DNA of 11,373 bases from assembly GCA_015662065.1 (NCBI GenBank), contig DQUX01000135.1, forward strand, positions 1-11,373. Reading direction: 5' to 3'. This DNA is from Anaerolineales bacterium. Its GTDB lineage: Bacteria > Chloroflexota > Anaerolineae > B4-G1 > DUEL01. The position numbers and the translations under genes were made by a program. The notes beneath the pieces were generated by a model that saw only the letters and a list, made by a program, of their open reading frames with translations, made no database searches and was not told where the DNA came from. Of the stretch, positions 11,123-11,373 are shown in pieces (within the stretch, counting starts at the first letter, position 1; every line of letters begins with the position of its first letter).

Positions 11123-11373
11123 GTGGTGGCGGAGTACGGGGAGCCGCTGAGCGAGCGGGAACTGGAGGTTCTGAATCTGGTGGCCACGGGTGCCTCCAAT
11201 AAGGAGGTCGCCCACCGCCTCCACATCAGCGTCAACACCGTCAAGGTCCATCTGCGCAACATCTTCACCAAGCTGGGGGCCGAATCCCGCACCGAGGCGA
11301 CGATGATCGCCGTGCGGGAGGGATGGGTCGTGGTGCCCGAGGTGCGACCAACCCCCACCCCCGCCCCTGAGCC
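11123..11373 (+). CDS. LuxR-type HTH protein, 3' end cut by the window edge
   Basis: The first 83 codons are present. Residues about 8-70 form a complete LuxR/GerE DNA-binding domain: PLSERELEVLNLVATG, then NKEVAHRLHISVNTVKVHL as the helix-turn-helix, and RNIFTKLGAESRTEA. No receiver or sensor domain precedes it; the HTH is N-terminal, the reverse of normal LuxR response regulators. After the HTH come REGWVVVPE and a Pro/Thr linker (PTPTPAPE) running off the edge, suggesting a further domain, perhaps a membrane segment. The start is the GTG at 11123, with GAGGG at 7-nt spacing; a second GTG at 11126 is possible. It lies 33 nt after the DUF47 gene with no terminator between, so it is probably co-transcribed with pit. 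A role in controlling phosphate uptake is inference. Confidence 0.85.
   Translation, partial: MVAEYGEPLSERELEVLNLVATGASNKEVAHRLHISVNTVKVHLRNIFTKLGAESRTEATMIAVREGWVVVPEVRPTPTPAPE

Noticed and set aside
1..11373. CRISPR arrays, tRNA or rRNA genes, transposases, phage or toxin-antitoxin genes
   Set aside because: No regular repeat-spacer pattern, tRNA-like arm set or characteristic protein motif was seen on either strand.

Overview
This window is GC-rich and densely coded, with mostly ATG and GTG starts, strong G/A-rich ribosome binding sites and recognisable sigma70-type promoters (several exact TATAAT boxes). The gene content suggests a member of the Chloroflexota, probably an Anaerolineae-like and possibly thermophilic lineage. 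The pointers are a secreted DUF11 protein ending in YYLPVTARNY, a receiver-roadblock fusion, a tandem UspA protein beside a TauE/SafE permease, and a LuxR-type HTH protein with no receiver. This placement is inference from gene style; no rRNA marker is present.

Layout. (1) 200-3321, minus strand: one promoter (3293-3321) reads into five closely spaced genes: a 137-aa multi-pass membrane protein, an HD-domain hydrolase, an 82-aa two-helix membrane protein, a TauE/SafE anion permease and a tandem universal stress protein. (2) 3463-3905: a cold-shock protein gene on the minus strand with its own promoter, a hairpin at the extreme 5' end of its transcript and an intrinsic terminator. Its promoter lies back to back with the plus-strand promoter of the next operon. 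(3) 3877-7490, plus strand: a receiver-roadblock protein overlapping polA by ATGA. The polA product is a full-length DNA polymerase I with 5' nuclease, intact proofreading and polymerase motifs. (4) 7510-9118, plus strand: a secreted quinoprotein-dehydrogenase-like beta-propeller with a DUF11 domain. It is preceded by a Pho-box-like direct repeat, a TATAAT box and a 60-nt leader hairpin ending at the ribosome binding site. (5) 9119-9455: a gene-free stretch holding a roughly 150-bp element with imperfect terminal inverted repeats and a perfect internal palindrome pair, then a promoter and a long structured leader. (6) 9456-11373, plus strand: the phosphate permease pit, its DUF47 (PhoU-like) partner and the start of a LuxR-type HTH gene cut by the window edge.

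The most unusual signals are not coding. Three of the transcription units (cold shock, quinoprotein, pit) begin with strong stem-loops at or near the predicted +1. The pit leader follows directly on an apparently mobile or dispersed element. The five-gene minus-strand cluster, with two unrecognised small membrane proteins, an HD hydrolase, a permease and a stress protein, is the best candidate for a coherent but undescribed system. I see no CRISPR array, tRNA, rRNA, transposase or phage gene.
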